Assembly (NCBI GenBank): GCA_022225965.2
Contig: JAKJXP020000086.1
Coordinates: 150,531 to 214,530, forward strand
DNA from: Diatrype stigma
Taxonomy: Eukaryota; Ascomycota; Sordariomycetes; Xylariales; Diatrypaceae
Direction of reading: 5' to 3'
DNA length: 64,000 bases
This document shows positions 10,253 through 23,200 of this stretch, piece by piece (positions within the stretch are counted from its first letter, which is position 1; every line of letters begins with the position of its first letter). A model generated the notes under the pieces. That model searched no databases and was not told the DNA's origin. It saw nothing but the letters and a program-made list of their open reading frames with translations. The translations under genes were made by a program, and so were the position numbers.

Positions 10253-11941
10253 TAATTTAAAGTTCGCTTTATCGCTTAAAAAAGCATAAATATCCTACTA
10301 AATTAAAACGAAAAAAAAATACGAAAAATTAATTAATCAATTTAATCCCGAATTCCGAATACCGAAAATCCTTAATCCCTGTTACGAAATAGCCCGAACC
10401 CCCAAAGAAAAGGCCGCCTTTTAAGAGCGTACCGAAAAAAAGATTTAATTTAATTTCGAAAAGCATATTACTGCTGCCCCAAAAAAAAAATCCGATACCG
10501 AATTGTAACGCCGATTTAATGCTATTTGCCATATTCGCTATAAAGTTAATGCCGTACTTATAAAAACGATCGATATTAAAACTAATAAAGAAATAAAAAC
10601 CGATTTTTATAAAAAATTCAAGAAAATTTGTCCTAAAAAGAAATTGCCCAAATTTTTTTTTTAAGCAAAGTTAAATTATAACGAAAATTAAAAAAAAAAA
10701 TTACGCATTTAACAGGTTTATACGTAATTAATTTTAATAAACCTTTTATTTCTTACCGACCTTTTTCCGTTAAAAGCAAAAAAACCTGGCCTAATATAAA
10801 CGATAACCTAATCCTTTTAGTTTTTCTTTATATATACGAAAACAGCCCCGAAAACCTATTTATGAAATTTAAGATTGCAATTTTTGCCTTATACGTAATA
10901 TACCTATAGCGTAACGAATTAATTAGCGCTATTAAAATAGTTATAAGCAATATTAAAGGATTTTTTAAATGGGCCCATTATTTTGTTAAAAAACATAATA
11001 AAAAAGTGGCTTAACGAAAGAAAAAAAAGCAACAGACGGAACCTAAAGCGCTAACGGATAATTCGGATTTCTTTAGTTTCCTTATTAAAAAAAATATAGC
11101 CGACTTTTTCGCGGTTTTAAAAAATAAGCAACAAAAAATCAATAACCAACAAAATAAAATCAATTAGCTTAAGAAACGTTTTAAAGCTATTAGCATAACT
11201 ATTAACGTAATTACCGATAAATCTAACAAAAACGGCAAAATCGTAATTCTTAATTTCTTTAATAACCTTAACCAAAATAAAGTATTATTCGAGAATTGGT
11301 ACGAATTAATAAAGGACCGATTAAAAGTAAACAATAATTACTTCGCTTTCGACCGCGTTAAATGGGTTAAAATTAAGTTTTACATAAAGGGCAATGCCAT
11401 ATAAAACATTTTCCCTTACTTTAATAAAAAATACCCGAACCTTTTCTTTATTTTTAAAGCGCTAATGATTTATCTTTAAAACGAATACCATAATCCGAAT
11501 AATCGAGAAAAAAACGAGATTACCTTTATTAAGCTCCAGATAAACAAATTAAAAAACTTCCAAACTTTTAAAAACAAGTTTATTCGATTAACCGATTTTA
11601 TTCGCCTAGTTAAAACTTAATGGAAATATAAATTCAAAAAACGTTTAATTTAACGCCTTTAAATCAATTTTATAATGGCCTGAATTAATAAGAATATCGA
11701 CTTTAATTAATACGCCTTATTGGCTACGAAAAACGCCAATGCATTTTTATAAGCTAATAATTCCCGTCTTTTAACCAAAAAGAATTTATCTGTTATTATA
11801 ATTACGGAACGAAAAAGCAATAAATTAAATATTAATAATACTATAAGAATTAGCAATAGCAATCGCGCCTAAAAAAAAAACGGTACCCAACGTTCCCGCC
11901 TTTCGAAGGAAAAAATTAGGAAATTTTTTAAAAAAGGTCGC

Positions 11942-11983
11942 TGCTTTAATTGCAAACAAACTGAATACATTTCCCGAAACTGT
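11942..11983 (+). pseudogene. Gag zinc knuckle remnant
   Basis: The translation CFNCKQTEYISRNC matches CX2CX4HX4C except that His is Tyr, a CAC-to-TAC transition. It marks the C-terminal nucleocapsid end of gag, and the upstream gag frame (from about 10.3 kb) is broken by stops. Confidence 0.75.
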
Positions 11984-13559
11984 TCCCAAAAAAATGAAAC
12001 TTTAAAAAACCGTAAGGCTCGTATTGCCTTTTTCGTAAAAAAATTTTATTACGAGCCCGTTTCCGAGTTTAACCGAAACAAAGTCCTTAAAAAATAAAAG
12101 TCCGAATCGGAAAATTAAATACCTTAAGAAAATTAAATTTCCGCTTAAAAAAAGTATTTTTTAAGGAGTTAAGCATTAAAAAAATACCCTTTAATTTTTT
12201 GCAACTAATATTAAAAGGTAATCCTCTTTTATTTATTAGCTACGTAACTTTTAATGAATTATTTTTAATTGCATATTTTACCTTGGCCGATATAAAAGCC
12301 AACGAATATTTATTTATAAGCGTATAATTTGCCAAACGAATATTAAAATACCTAAAATCAAAGTTATTCGTAAAATTTAACCTTTATCGAATCGAAAGAT
12401 TCGATAAAAAGGCCATATAATTAATTAATGCTATATTAGCCTTAGGATTCCGCATAAAAGGAAAATCCTTAAACCGTATACCCTTCATAATTATCGATAT
12501 AAAATAGGACATTATTATCGAAAAAACTTAATTTAAACTTTATAAAGTCGATATATTTATCTTTAACCGAATATTGCTTTTTTCGGATTTCTAGGAACCT
12601 AAACCCTTTTACGATATATCGATGGATTATTTAAAAAACCTATTGCTTAATACAAATCGAAAATACGAAAAAAATATCGAACGGCGAAACAAATTAATGC
12701 AAAAAAAAAACAAACGACGTAATAATAAACGACGGCGTTTTGCTTTATTTATAAGGTTCGACCCTTTCGTTACGATAATACCTAACCGAATAAACCGAGC
12801 CTTAAAAAAAAGAATTATAATAAAAAAAGTTCCTAACGACCTTAATAATTTTAAAGAATTTCTTAAGGCGCATATAAATGCATTTACTTTTTTTATTAAT
12901 AAAGAAAACGTATCCGATAATTACGGAAAATAAATCTTAAAACTTATCCAAAACCGAATTGGCGAATTGGAAATGCGCCAAAACAATTCCGATAAAATTA
13001 ACGACATTAATTCCTTTATACCTAAAATTATCCTAAAGCCAAAACGGTTATTATTAAAAACGTTCCTTTACGCAATTATTTCTTAAATGGAACGATAAAT
13101 TAATGCTTATATTTAAAAAAACGATTCGTACGAAATAATAAACGATTTTCCAATCGTCGCTAAAAAAAATAATCCATATCTTAAACGGAACGCATAGGGA
13201 TTATATAAACTTAAGAAAAATTGCTTTAATTAATACCGAATACGCCTTTTTAATTTCGCATTCGTTAACGCAATAGCTTTTTTATACCTAGCCAAAATTA
13301 TTATTATTTAAAGTATATTCCTATACGAAATTAATCGTATTATTTCTAATAAAAGAACTATTTAATCGAATTTTTTAATCCGAAATAAAAAAGCCTTACA
13401 AAAGGCATATATCCGAATTATACCTAAGGAATATTATAATTATTTAAACGTTTTTAGTAAGATAATATTAAACGAATTAATATAAAAACGCCTAAACGTA
13501 AACCATTATATCGAATTTAATGGAAAACCTAAAGAATTAAAATATAGCCCATTATATAA

Positions 13560-14840
13560 AATGTTTATTAAAAAATTAAAGATCTATTGCAAATATATTA
13601 TAAAACATTTATAAAAAGGATTTATCGAAGCCAGTTCCGTATTATAAGCCGCATCGGTACTGTTCGTATTTAAACTAAACGAAGGCTTACGTTTTTGCAT
13701 TAATTATCGTAAATTAAACGCAATAACGAAAAAAAATTAATATCCTTTGTTCTTAATAAATAAAATTTTCGCAAGGATTTCCAAAGCGAAAATCTTTATT
13801 AAGATCGATATTCGATAAGCCTTTTATAAGATCCGAATGCAAAAGAAAATACAAAACCTTATAACTTTTCGTACCAAATATGGGATATATAAGTATAAAA
13901 TATTGCCTTTCGAATTTATTAACGGTCCTTTAATTTTTTAACGATTTATTAACGATATTCTATTCGATTATTTGAATTAGTTCTGTAGCGCATATATTAA
14001 TAATATTTTCATTTTTTTTAAGAACAAAAAGGATTACGTTTAATACGTAAATAAAATATTATTACGCTTAAAACAAATAAGATTATAGGCCGACCTAAAT
14101 AAATGCGAATTCCATATTACAAAAACGAAATATTTCGGCTTTATAATTAATATTAACGGGATTTTAATGAATTCCGCGAAAATAAAGATAATTAAAAACT
14201 GGAAAACATTTATTAACCTTAAAAAGATATAATCCTTTTTGGGATTTTGTAACTTTTATTATAAATTTATACGTAAATTTAAAAAAATTATCCGGTTATT
14301 TCAAAAGCTTATCCGTAAGGAAAAACTATTTTATATAATAAATGAACGTATTGCGGCATTCGTATGCCTAAAACGTTACATAATTGAAGTACCGATATTG
14401 CGCCACTTTTTATACGACTACGAAACCCGTATTAAAACAAACGCATCCGATAAGGTAATGGCTGGGGCCATATTCCAGCGAACCGCGGAAAATAACGATT
14501 AGCTTTTCGTTATTTATTTTTCTGAAACAATATAAAAAGCGAAATATAATTACAATATATACGATAAAGAAATATTAGCGATTATTCGCGCTTTATAATG
14601 CTAACGCGCGGAATTAATAGGCTTATAAATTCTTCGTTCCTTTATAATAATAACGGACCATTACGTATTAAAATATTTTAATATTAAGTAATTGCTTAAT
14701 TTGCGACAAACAAAATAGGCAAAACTATTATCGCAATATAATTTCGTTATTATTTATTAATTAGGTTTAAAAAATATTTTAGCAAACGCCCTTATAAGAA
14801 AATCGGAAAACCTGAAAACGCAAAAAGCCAAAAAAAACGC
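13560..14840 (+). pseudogene. Ty3 reverse transcriptase and RNase H remnant
   Basis: The order FIEASSVL, LRFCINYRKLNAIT, KIDIR-AFYKIRM, ILPFEFINGPLIF-RFIND, AYINN and KCEFHITKTKYFGFII matches Ty3/Gypsy RT motifs. The YLDD active site (13,990-14,010) reads YINN, Asp to Asn by GAC to AAT. An RNase H segment with a T-ASD motif follows near 14,430. Confidence 0.9.
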
Positions 14841-16349
14841 ATACCGTACGATAACTTTATTTCAGCCAATGCGTAAATAAAATGGCGCAATAACGGATAT
14901 TACGTTTATTACATATTTTAACGCCTTTTTTTTAACAAACGGAAGGAAGGAATTAAAATTCATATTAATATTCGCATTAAATAAAAATGTCGACCCCCCA
15001 GAATTATCAGAAATGGTTCTAACAAATAAAGTACTTTAAGCTAACGTTATAAATAATTAACTACAATATTACCGCAATAAAACCAGGGATCCCGGTATTT
15101 ATATATATAATTACGAATACTTAATAAATGAATAACTTATATTCTTTCGAAAACGATTTATTATACCAAACGAAAATAACTTAAGAACGCTATTATTTAT
15201 AAAAATATATTCCCGATTTGTTACAAAACATTCGGAATAATACAAAACATAATAATTAATAAGCTAAAAATATTAATGGCCTAATTAAGCTTTTAATATA
15301 ATCCGATTCGTAAAGAATTACTCTTATAAAGCTACAAAGCATTCAAAAAATAAGGCCCTAAGTTTGCTTAAATCTTTATTAATACCATTGCAAATATAAT
15401 AGCATATCGTAATAAATTTTAAATCAATGCCTTTAAATAAAACAAAAAAAAAATAACTTATTAATAATAATTTGCCGATTAAGAAAAAAATCATAAACAA
15501 TGCCATATATAAAGGCAGCTATTACGAAAAACGCCGCAATAATATATTACAAAGGCCCCTTTCGAATATATAACGTTCCAAAATCGGTTATTAGCAATAA
15601 AGGTTTTTAATTTATTTCTGATTTTACGAACGAACTTTTTAAAATTATAGGATTTAAAATAAAATTAGCCTCGGCAAAATACTTCCAAACTACGGAATAA
15701 ACCAAAATTATATACGAATGAAATAATTAACAATTACGTCTTTTTATTAACCATTATTAAAACAATTAAGCAATAACAATGTCCGCAATAAATATAATAT
15801 AGGCAACTTTATTATACGAATCAATTAAAATGGCGCCATATAAATTAAACCGCAAATTCGATATGCCTTTATCCTTTAATTAAAAATATTAAACAACGAA
15901 CTTTAAAAAAATAACAATACGGAAAAAAACGAATCGATAAAACGCTTAAGCAATTGCCGACACTTTATACGAATACTTAAAAACGGCTCGAACGGCTATA
16001 TCTAAAGCCTAAAAACGAATAATTATTTAGGCCAATAAATATAAACAAAAACCCAATTTCGAATACAAAAAAACCGAACCAAAGAACCGCGTTTATATCA
16101 TCAAAAAAACAAAAACGAAAACCAACCGACCTAATAACAAACTCGATTATTCCTTAATACGGAATTACTATCCGATTATTAAAATAAAAGGACATTTATA
16201 CGTTCTTAATTTTCCGGATTTATGAAAAGGCTTTAAAATATTTTACGCCAATCGATTACGGAAATATTCCAATAACCTATTGCCAGAATAAGCCCCGAAT
16301 AACCCTACGAATAAAGAAATTAATCCTAACGGAAAGAAAAAATAAAAGG

Positions 16350-16510
16350 TTAAAAAAATCTTCGCTTTTCGAATACATTATAATAAATTGCAATACCAAA
16401 TATAATAAAAAGATTAAAACCTAAATCCCGAATAATATAATACTAAAGGATTTAAAAACAGCCCGTTAATATTAATAAAATACCATAAAAAATATTCTAA
16501 TTAATCCGAA
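16350..16510 (+). pseudogene. Chromodomain remnant at the integrase C-terminus
   Basis: The translation KVKKIFAFRIHYNKLQYQI followed by a stop-broken segment ending PE-YNTKGFKNSPLIL matches the chromodomain layout: a beta-strand core, a W-rich middle lost to TGG-to-stop changes, then the C-terminal helix. In chromoviruses this module guides integration toward heterochromatin. Confidence 0.75.
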
Positions 16511-16737
16511 CCCCCATTACGTTTAAACGAATAACGTAAAGCCGCGGAATTTAATAAATTCGAATAAGCATACGAAAATAACAATAAACCCGCAAAAAAA
16601 GTTCAACAATCGAAATACCAATTACGGACGCGCCGCGAAAAAAGAAAATAAACATCCGGATACATAAAAAGGGTCTTAATAAAAAAATTAAACAAAACCG
16701 AATATATAAAATTGCTTACTGCTTAGCCTTAAATAAA

Positions 16738-16824
16738 GGCCCAATAATGCAGCGGTTAAGCGGTAAATCCGAGGGTATTCCTTTATTGCTTGGAAAGCAT
16801 TCGGGTTCGAATTCCGGCCGAACA
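16738..16824 (+). other. tRNA-like sequence with Pol III A- and B-box resemblance
   Basis: ATGCAGCGGTTAAGCGG resembles an A box, and GGGTTCGAATTCC matches the B-box consensus well. ATTGC-TTGGAAA-GCATT resembles an anticodon arm with anticodon GGA. The acceptor arms do not pair convincingly and the D-to-anticodon distance is too long, so a functional tRNA is unlikely. It lies between the pol end and the polypurine tract of the Ty3 element. It could be a captured or decayed tRNA. Confidence 0.3.
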
Positions 16825-16879
16825 ATTATTTTTTTTTTACAAAGTTTCGAGACGAAACTTTTTCCCGAGAGGGGGGTAA

Positions 16880-17105
16880 TATTATGATACATATAGGCTG
16901 TATGTATATAAAGGTGTTTAAAGGTTGTATGTACATTTCCAAAGAAGGGCTAGCGCCCTTTAGCGGCTAGCCCTTTTGCCTATATACCTTCGAACCTTTC
17001 CTTTTTGTATTTACTTTTCTTTCTTTCTTTTTTTAGCTTTAAATTCCATAATACTAATTGGGAATTTATTTTATTAATCCTTATAAAGCCCATTAGCCCG
17101 TAACA
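16880..17105 (+). repeat. 3' LTR of Ty3/Gypsy element (226 bp)
   Basis: It has the same length and ends as the left copy and is followed by the target duplicate ATAAG at 17106-17110. Confidence 0.9.
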
Positions 17106-17110
17106 ATAAG

Positions 17111-17350
17111 TAAAAAGCTGTATATAATGTGGCCCAAGCCATTAGAAGCCAATTACTGCATTACGTAATTAAGCTCTCTTAATAAGCCCCTATATAAAGA
17201 CATTAATTAAGTTAAATCAAACCCCCACTTTATGCACTACCCTATTAACACCCCATTACTAATATAAGAACATTATAACTATTTCCTTTAAATTTAAAAA
17301 TCGAAAATAAATTAATAAATAAAGCAATTCCTATATAATTTAATTTATTA
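17111..17350. other. Short host spacer between two LTR elements
   Basis: This is moderately AT-rich, non-repetitive sequence that I do not recognise, and I see no coding potential. Once element iv is removed it joins 35,416 onward at target site TATAA. Confidence 0.5.
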
Positions 17351-17355
17351 TATAA

Positions 17356-17615
17356 TGTTATAAACGTTTCGGACTTTTTGCTTTTAATTAGAAATGCCGG
17401 CGGCGTCGATAACGTCGATTATATATAAGGATATAATACCGTTATATAATGCTTAATATTATTTATTACTAATATGAAAATAAAATTATAAAATAATAAA
17501 AACATAAATTGCTATAAAATATTAAGGATTTTAAGGATTTTTATATAATTCTTAATAATATTAAATAGGAATACGTAATATTAAATGATCCTAAAAATTA
17601 TTATATTACGTAATA
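17356..17615 (-). repeat. Left (3') LTR of the 18-kb element, 260 bp
   Basis: It begins TGTTATAAACG and ends TTACGTAATA (CA to TA). It shares a GCCGGCGGCGTCGATAACGT core with the right copy and is more heavily RIPped than it. Confidence 0.9.
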
Positions 17616-19450
17616 TATGCCTTTTTACGAAATGCTATTTACGTTTTCGTAATAAATAATATTTAATATATATAAAGGATATGTAATATTTTTAGCTTTT
17701 ATAAATTAAAAGGCAATATTCGATTATTTAATAATTTAATTACATAATTAAAATTAAAAACTTAATTATATATAAACTTAATTTTTATATTAAGGTATTT
17801 CGCTTTATTTATTACGTACGGAAATTTTAATATTATTTATATCGTATTATTTATTCGATTTTTTATATTAAAAGCTATTAATAATTCCGAATATTTTATA
17901 TTTCGTTTATTTATTTATTCGGTTTATTCGGTAATATGTAATATTAATAGCTTAAATTAATTTCCGTAAGATATTCGGCGAAAGTTTCGGTAATTTATAG
18001 TTCGTATGTATTCGTCGTAATTATTAAAGTTTGGTTCAGAATTACGGAATTTGGTTTTAAAATTAAAAGTACGTAAAAACCGGTTTACGGACGAAGCATT
18101 AAAAAAGGACCGATTCGTAAGAATAACCTTTTCGGAGGTTTTTTTTCGAAATTGCGGAATATGCGCTTAATAAAAAGCAACGTCGTTAAGGGCTATAATT
18201 TTCGCGTTATTTCCGTATATGATTCGTATATATTCGGTAATATAATTAACGATTCGTATTTGTCGTTAATTAATATTGTCTTGCATTATTATTTATAATG
18301 CTTCGTTTTTATTTATAACGAAAATTGTATTCGATATTTTTTTATTAATAAATCGGAATATTATTTTCGTAAATATAATTAAAGCGGCATTTAATTATTA
18401 AATAATAATGGCTTTTATAATAATAATTTAATATATTTAAATGCCGTCAAATTAACGAATATCGATAACGATTATTAAAAGTATTTAAATAATATTCGGA
18501 AAATTTTTTAAACGATAGGCTAATAAAAATAAGTTATCGATAAAAAATATTACGGTACCGATTAAATTAAGTTCGTACGAAAAGTTAAGGTTTAATCGGT
18601 ATTAAATATTGCCGGCGAATATAATTAGCAATATCGTTAAGTCGTTAAATAATAAGCGTTCGTAAAAGCCGTTAAAAAATAATTAGCCATATAAACCGTT
18701 TAAAGGCAATTTTTTTTATAAGCCATTCGAAAAAACTTTTTTTAATGGTTTATTTTAATTTATTTCTTTTTATAAATTATTAAAAAATAGCCTTTTATAT
18801 AAAACATTCGTAAGGATTTTTGTTTTTAATATTTACGGTATTCGTAAATCATTTTTATTTTCGATAATAATCGAAACTTATTATTTAGCCGATTAAAACG
18901 GACGTTATTATTAATTTCGCTAAAAAAATACGTTAAAAAACGTTTAAAAATTAAGAATTATTTATAGGTTTCGTTTGTAATTATTATTTAAATAATGCGG
19001 GTAATTATTTAAATAACGACGGATATTATTTCGAATATTGGTACGGCTAGGACCTGTTTTTATTCATTTTATTAATTATTTTTAAATACGACCTTTAATC
19101 GTTAAGATATTTTCGGAATATGCTTTAAATAATTCTTTTTATAAATATTCGGGAATTTCTATTATTACCGTAATTTCGGTATTTCGGAAAGCCGTTAAAA
19201 AGCGGCTAGCCATTTTAAACGGTAACGAAATATATGCCATTATGCTTATTTAAAATATTCGTAATTAATGGATAATAATTAAGGAATTCTATATAATAAA
19301 GGGGCCAATAAATATTGCCGGAAATTAAATATTAAATATATTATGTATTATATTAAAGTAAATATATAAATAAATAATTCTTATTATTTTAAATAATTAA
19401 TAAGTAAGTTAATAATTTTTTAATAATAATTATTGGCATTATTAATTATT
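17616..19450. other. Unassigned RIP-degraded segment inside the 18-kb element
   Basis: AT-rich sequence lies between the left LTR and the LINE. Plus-strand fragments such as LLKFGSELRNLVLKLKV look like decayed coding sequence, but I cannot place them in a family. It may be the far 3' part of the host element or a further nested insertion. Confidence 0.4.
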
Positions 19451-20984
19451 TTTATATAATAAATAAGGAAAAAAACGAAAAAATCGCGATTTCATCCGTA
19501 ACTTTACGAATACCATTTAAAATCGAAATCTAATATTTAAAGATTGCTTTTCGGATCGAAGTTATTTAGACATCATATCGGGAACGAATACAAATCGATA
19601 CGCATAACCTAATAGCGGCGAATCGAATCTGGCATCGTCTCGGTACGTATCGAATTAATTACGAAGCCCGGTCGTATTGGATTTTAACCGATAAGAAAAC
19701 GAAAAATTCCTTTAAGCGCAAATAATCCAAAAAGCAATCGATTTCTTTATTATAAAAACAAGTAATGCTTAAAACATAAAAAGATTAATTCGATTTTTGC
19801 TGTAAATTTTTTAAAATGCAGCCCTAGGCATTTTCGTTTTACCGCCGACCGATTTTTTTTAAAGGCTTAACCGAATTAAAGCCGCCATTAAAAAACTAAC
19901 GAAAACCAATTTTTCGAAGCTAATTTTTTTTTTCCGACGTATTTAGCAGCAACGGCTGCAAGCCTTCCGAAAATCCGGCAATTTCTTAATTACGATTTTA
20001 TTACGGTTGTTAAATTAATTATTGAAATAGCGAATACGAAAACATTTCGAACCGTCGTCGAAAAGCTAAATGCAATACATAAAACCAATGCCATAAAAAC
20101 GGCTACGAAATTACCTAGCGGCAATTGGAAAATCGTTTTCCGCAATTTAAACCTTAAAAAAAAGTATATTTCGAAAAAAAATTGAACTAACGTTACTTTC
20201 GATTCGGCCGTTTATATTTATAAAGCTTATTATACCGTAATAGCTATAGAATTTTCCATAGCCCTATTAAAAAAAATAATCCCGGAAGCACTTAAAAACG
20301 ACATTAATGCAAAAAATAACGTCCGAATTACGGAAATAATTTATCCGAAAAAAATAAGCATTACATATAAAAATATAACGTCGATTTATCTTTTTATCGA
20401 TATTAAAGATATAACGAACCAATTATGCCGCAAAGGCGTTATGTTAAATTATTAACATTACAAATGCAGCCTATTTGTATTAAAAGCCCAAATTAAGCGA
20501 TGTTTTAAATGTCACAAATTCGGGCATAAAGCGGCCCATTATCGCTTAAACGAAATATATAATTGGTATAATTCGAAAACATATAAAAAAATAAACTGCT
20601 AGCTAAAAGCGGATAATCATTTATCGAAATGCCCGAATTATAAAATGAAATATCCATCGTAATTAAGGGATTGCCCGAAAACAAAAGAGGCATAGGAATA
20701 CGTACGAATTATATATTTTCGGCGTTTAATTGAATTCGAAGCATTAACGCGGCCCTTTTTTCCAGCGTTTTAAGAAATTAATTTCGTAATGCTTATGCCA
20801 AATGACCCGATTAAACGGTTACGGAAAAAGCCGCAAATAAATCGACCCGTCGGAAATACGAAGGCGTTTAAAAATAATATTCGCATAAACGTTCTTTTTC
20901 CTATTAATTTATAGCTCTTAGTAATAACTTATTCGCAAAACGTTAATAACGATTAGGTCATACGTAATACTTAATAAAAAAACT

Positions 20985-23200
20985 AACCGTTTTCGCTTGG
21001 AATATCGCAAATAAACCGCAAATTTTATAGAAATTATTTTACGGACCGAAACGTTACGATATCTTAACAATTTCGAAACCGCCTATTGCAATCCGGAACG
21101 CCTTTTAAATACCGGCACCGAAAGGCATGAAATATATAACTATATAATATAATAACGGAAATATACCTCGAATTATATTCGTAATAAATTCGAAAATACC
21201 TATAAAATAATACGAAACTTATACCTTTTAATATAAGGCCATAATAAAAACGAAAAACGATTTAATCGATATCGTCTCGATATATAGCCCATTTCCCGAT
21301 AATAAAGCAATTACCGAATAAAATATTCCTATAAACGACTTACTTTTTAAGACCTAAATTCGACCTATCTTTGTATTAGGCGATTTTAACTTGCATAATC
21401 CTATATAAATATTTATTAAGGAACCATATCGGGAAGCCAAAAAATTAATCGAATTCGTTACGAAATAGGATTTAAATTTATTAATTCCCTAAAATATCGG
21501 AACTTTTTATAATCGGAAAGGAAAAAATAATATAACCCTAAACCTCGCTTAAGCTTTATTAAACCTTTCGGCCGGCTTCGTAAAAGTATTTAAATATATT
21601 AAAAGTAACTATAAGCCGCTTATATATAAAATCCGTAATTTTAAACTTATAATTAACGCAATTAGATATAATTAAAAATTAATAAATATAAATTAAATAA
21701 AAATCGAAGCGTAATTCTTATTATATCCGTCCGAATTCCAAATTCCGAAAGATATAAATCAATATTTAAAAATATTTATTACAGCCTTATTATATATCGC
21801 TAAAAAAACCATTTCCCGAAATAAAGGCGGCATTTCCCGATACGAATAATGGACCCTTAAAATCCGGAAAGCGGTATAAATAAAACGCGAAATTTATGCG
21901 ACTTAAAAGCAATATCGAACGGATAATACTTACGTTATATTAAGGCAAAGCAATAAGGCCCGGAAACGTATATAAGCGAAGGCCAAAAAAAACTCGTAAC
22001 GACGTATATTTTACGAAACAACGAAAACGCATAATCCTTCGGTTATATAAAAGGTAAAAAAATAGGTACGTATGAAAAATTTTAAGGCACCGGATCTTCC
22101 GATAATACCTTCTCTCCGAAAAACTCCGAACCGACTTAATTTAAAAGTCGCAAATACGTTCGAATAAAAGTTAAATCTTTTAAGCGCGAAATTTTATCTT
22201 ATTTTAACGGTCGATTTAATAAATATACGTAATCCCGATTTCGATTATACCTCTTTTTAGAATTCCTTTTTTATATTCCAATTAATAATCCTTATAATAA
22301 TATATAAACATTTAATGTTAAAAAGATCTTAAAAAGCATCCGGCCCGAATATCATTTTTACGGCCTTTTTAAAAGCATACGACCTAACGTTTAAACGCAA
22401 CGATTTAAACCCGAAATTGTTTTTATTATATCGCTTTATATCGGTTTTTGAAATTAACTGACATATAAAGTATTTTCTTCGTAAGTTCCGGCAAATACGA
22501 ATAACAGTTATTTTAAAAAATAGGCCGGAAATGGACATAATAAAATCTTAAAGGCTTATAGCGCTTTTAAATACGATAGGAAAAATTTTCGAATTTATAA
22601 TCGCCGCAAGTTTATTAAACGTTACTAAAAGGCTTAACCTTATTTTCCCGGAATAAATAAGTAATAAACCGAATAAATTTATTAAAACGGCGTTGCAATT
22701 ATTAATAAATTAAATACATACGGGCTAATTAAAAAACGTATTAACGTCGGTTTTCTTTTTAGACGTAATCGAAACTTTCGATTACGTTATATATTTGCGC
22801 TTTTTAAACGCCCTTCGTACCGCGAATTATCCCTTTTAAATAGTTACCTAGCTACAAAGCTATTTCGAAAAAAAGACGACCATATTTTATTTCGATAACC
22901 GCAAATTTAATTCCATACCCTTAAAGTCGGAAATGCCTTAAAAATTCCCTTTTTCGCTTGTGCTATATTTGCTATACACTTCGTCGCTATACCCGATTTT
23001 TAAAAACATTCGAAGCATTAATTCGATAATATACGTAAATAATTCCTACCTTATATCGATTATAAAGAATTCCGCCACTTATTATAAGCAATTATAAAAA
23101 GCATATGCCGTTTGCTTAAAATAAGGCCAATTATACGGATTAAGTTTTAATATATCGAAATATAAGTTAATACATTTCGGAAAAAAACCAAAATTAAATA
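20985..23200 (+). pseudogene. LINE ORF2 remnant: endonuclease and reverse transcriptase
   Basis: The frame is riddled with stops at former CAA/CAG/TGG codons, but motif order is kept: endonuclease, then RT with a fingers motif, SLVLYLLYTSSL, and IYVNNSYLIS. The two catalytic Asp are Asn. A short 'ORF' on the minus strand at 22,329-22,538 is a shadow. Confidence 0.75.

Larger units (their letters stand above)
10027..17105 (+). mobile_element. Ty3/Gypsy chromodomain retrotransposon (chromovirus), RIP-degraded
   Basis: It is a 7.08-kb element between 226-bp LTRs (10027-10252, 16880-17105), with ATAAG duplicated at 10022-10026 and 17106-17110. The order on the plus strand is gag zinc knuckle (about 11,942-11,983), reverse transcriptase (about 13,620-14,150), RNase H (about 14,240-14,820), integrase (about 15-16.2 kb) and a chromodomain (about 16,350-16,500), the standard order for fungal chromoviruses. 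A G-rich polypurine tract (GAGAGGGGGG, about 16,867-16,876) precedes the right LTR. All frames carry many stops. Key residues are altered by RIP-type changes: the catalytic YLDD box is YINN, and the zinc-knuckle His is Tyr. Confidence 0.92.
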
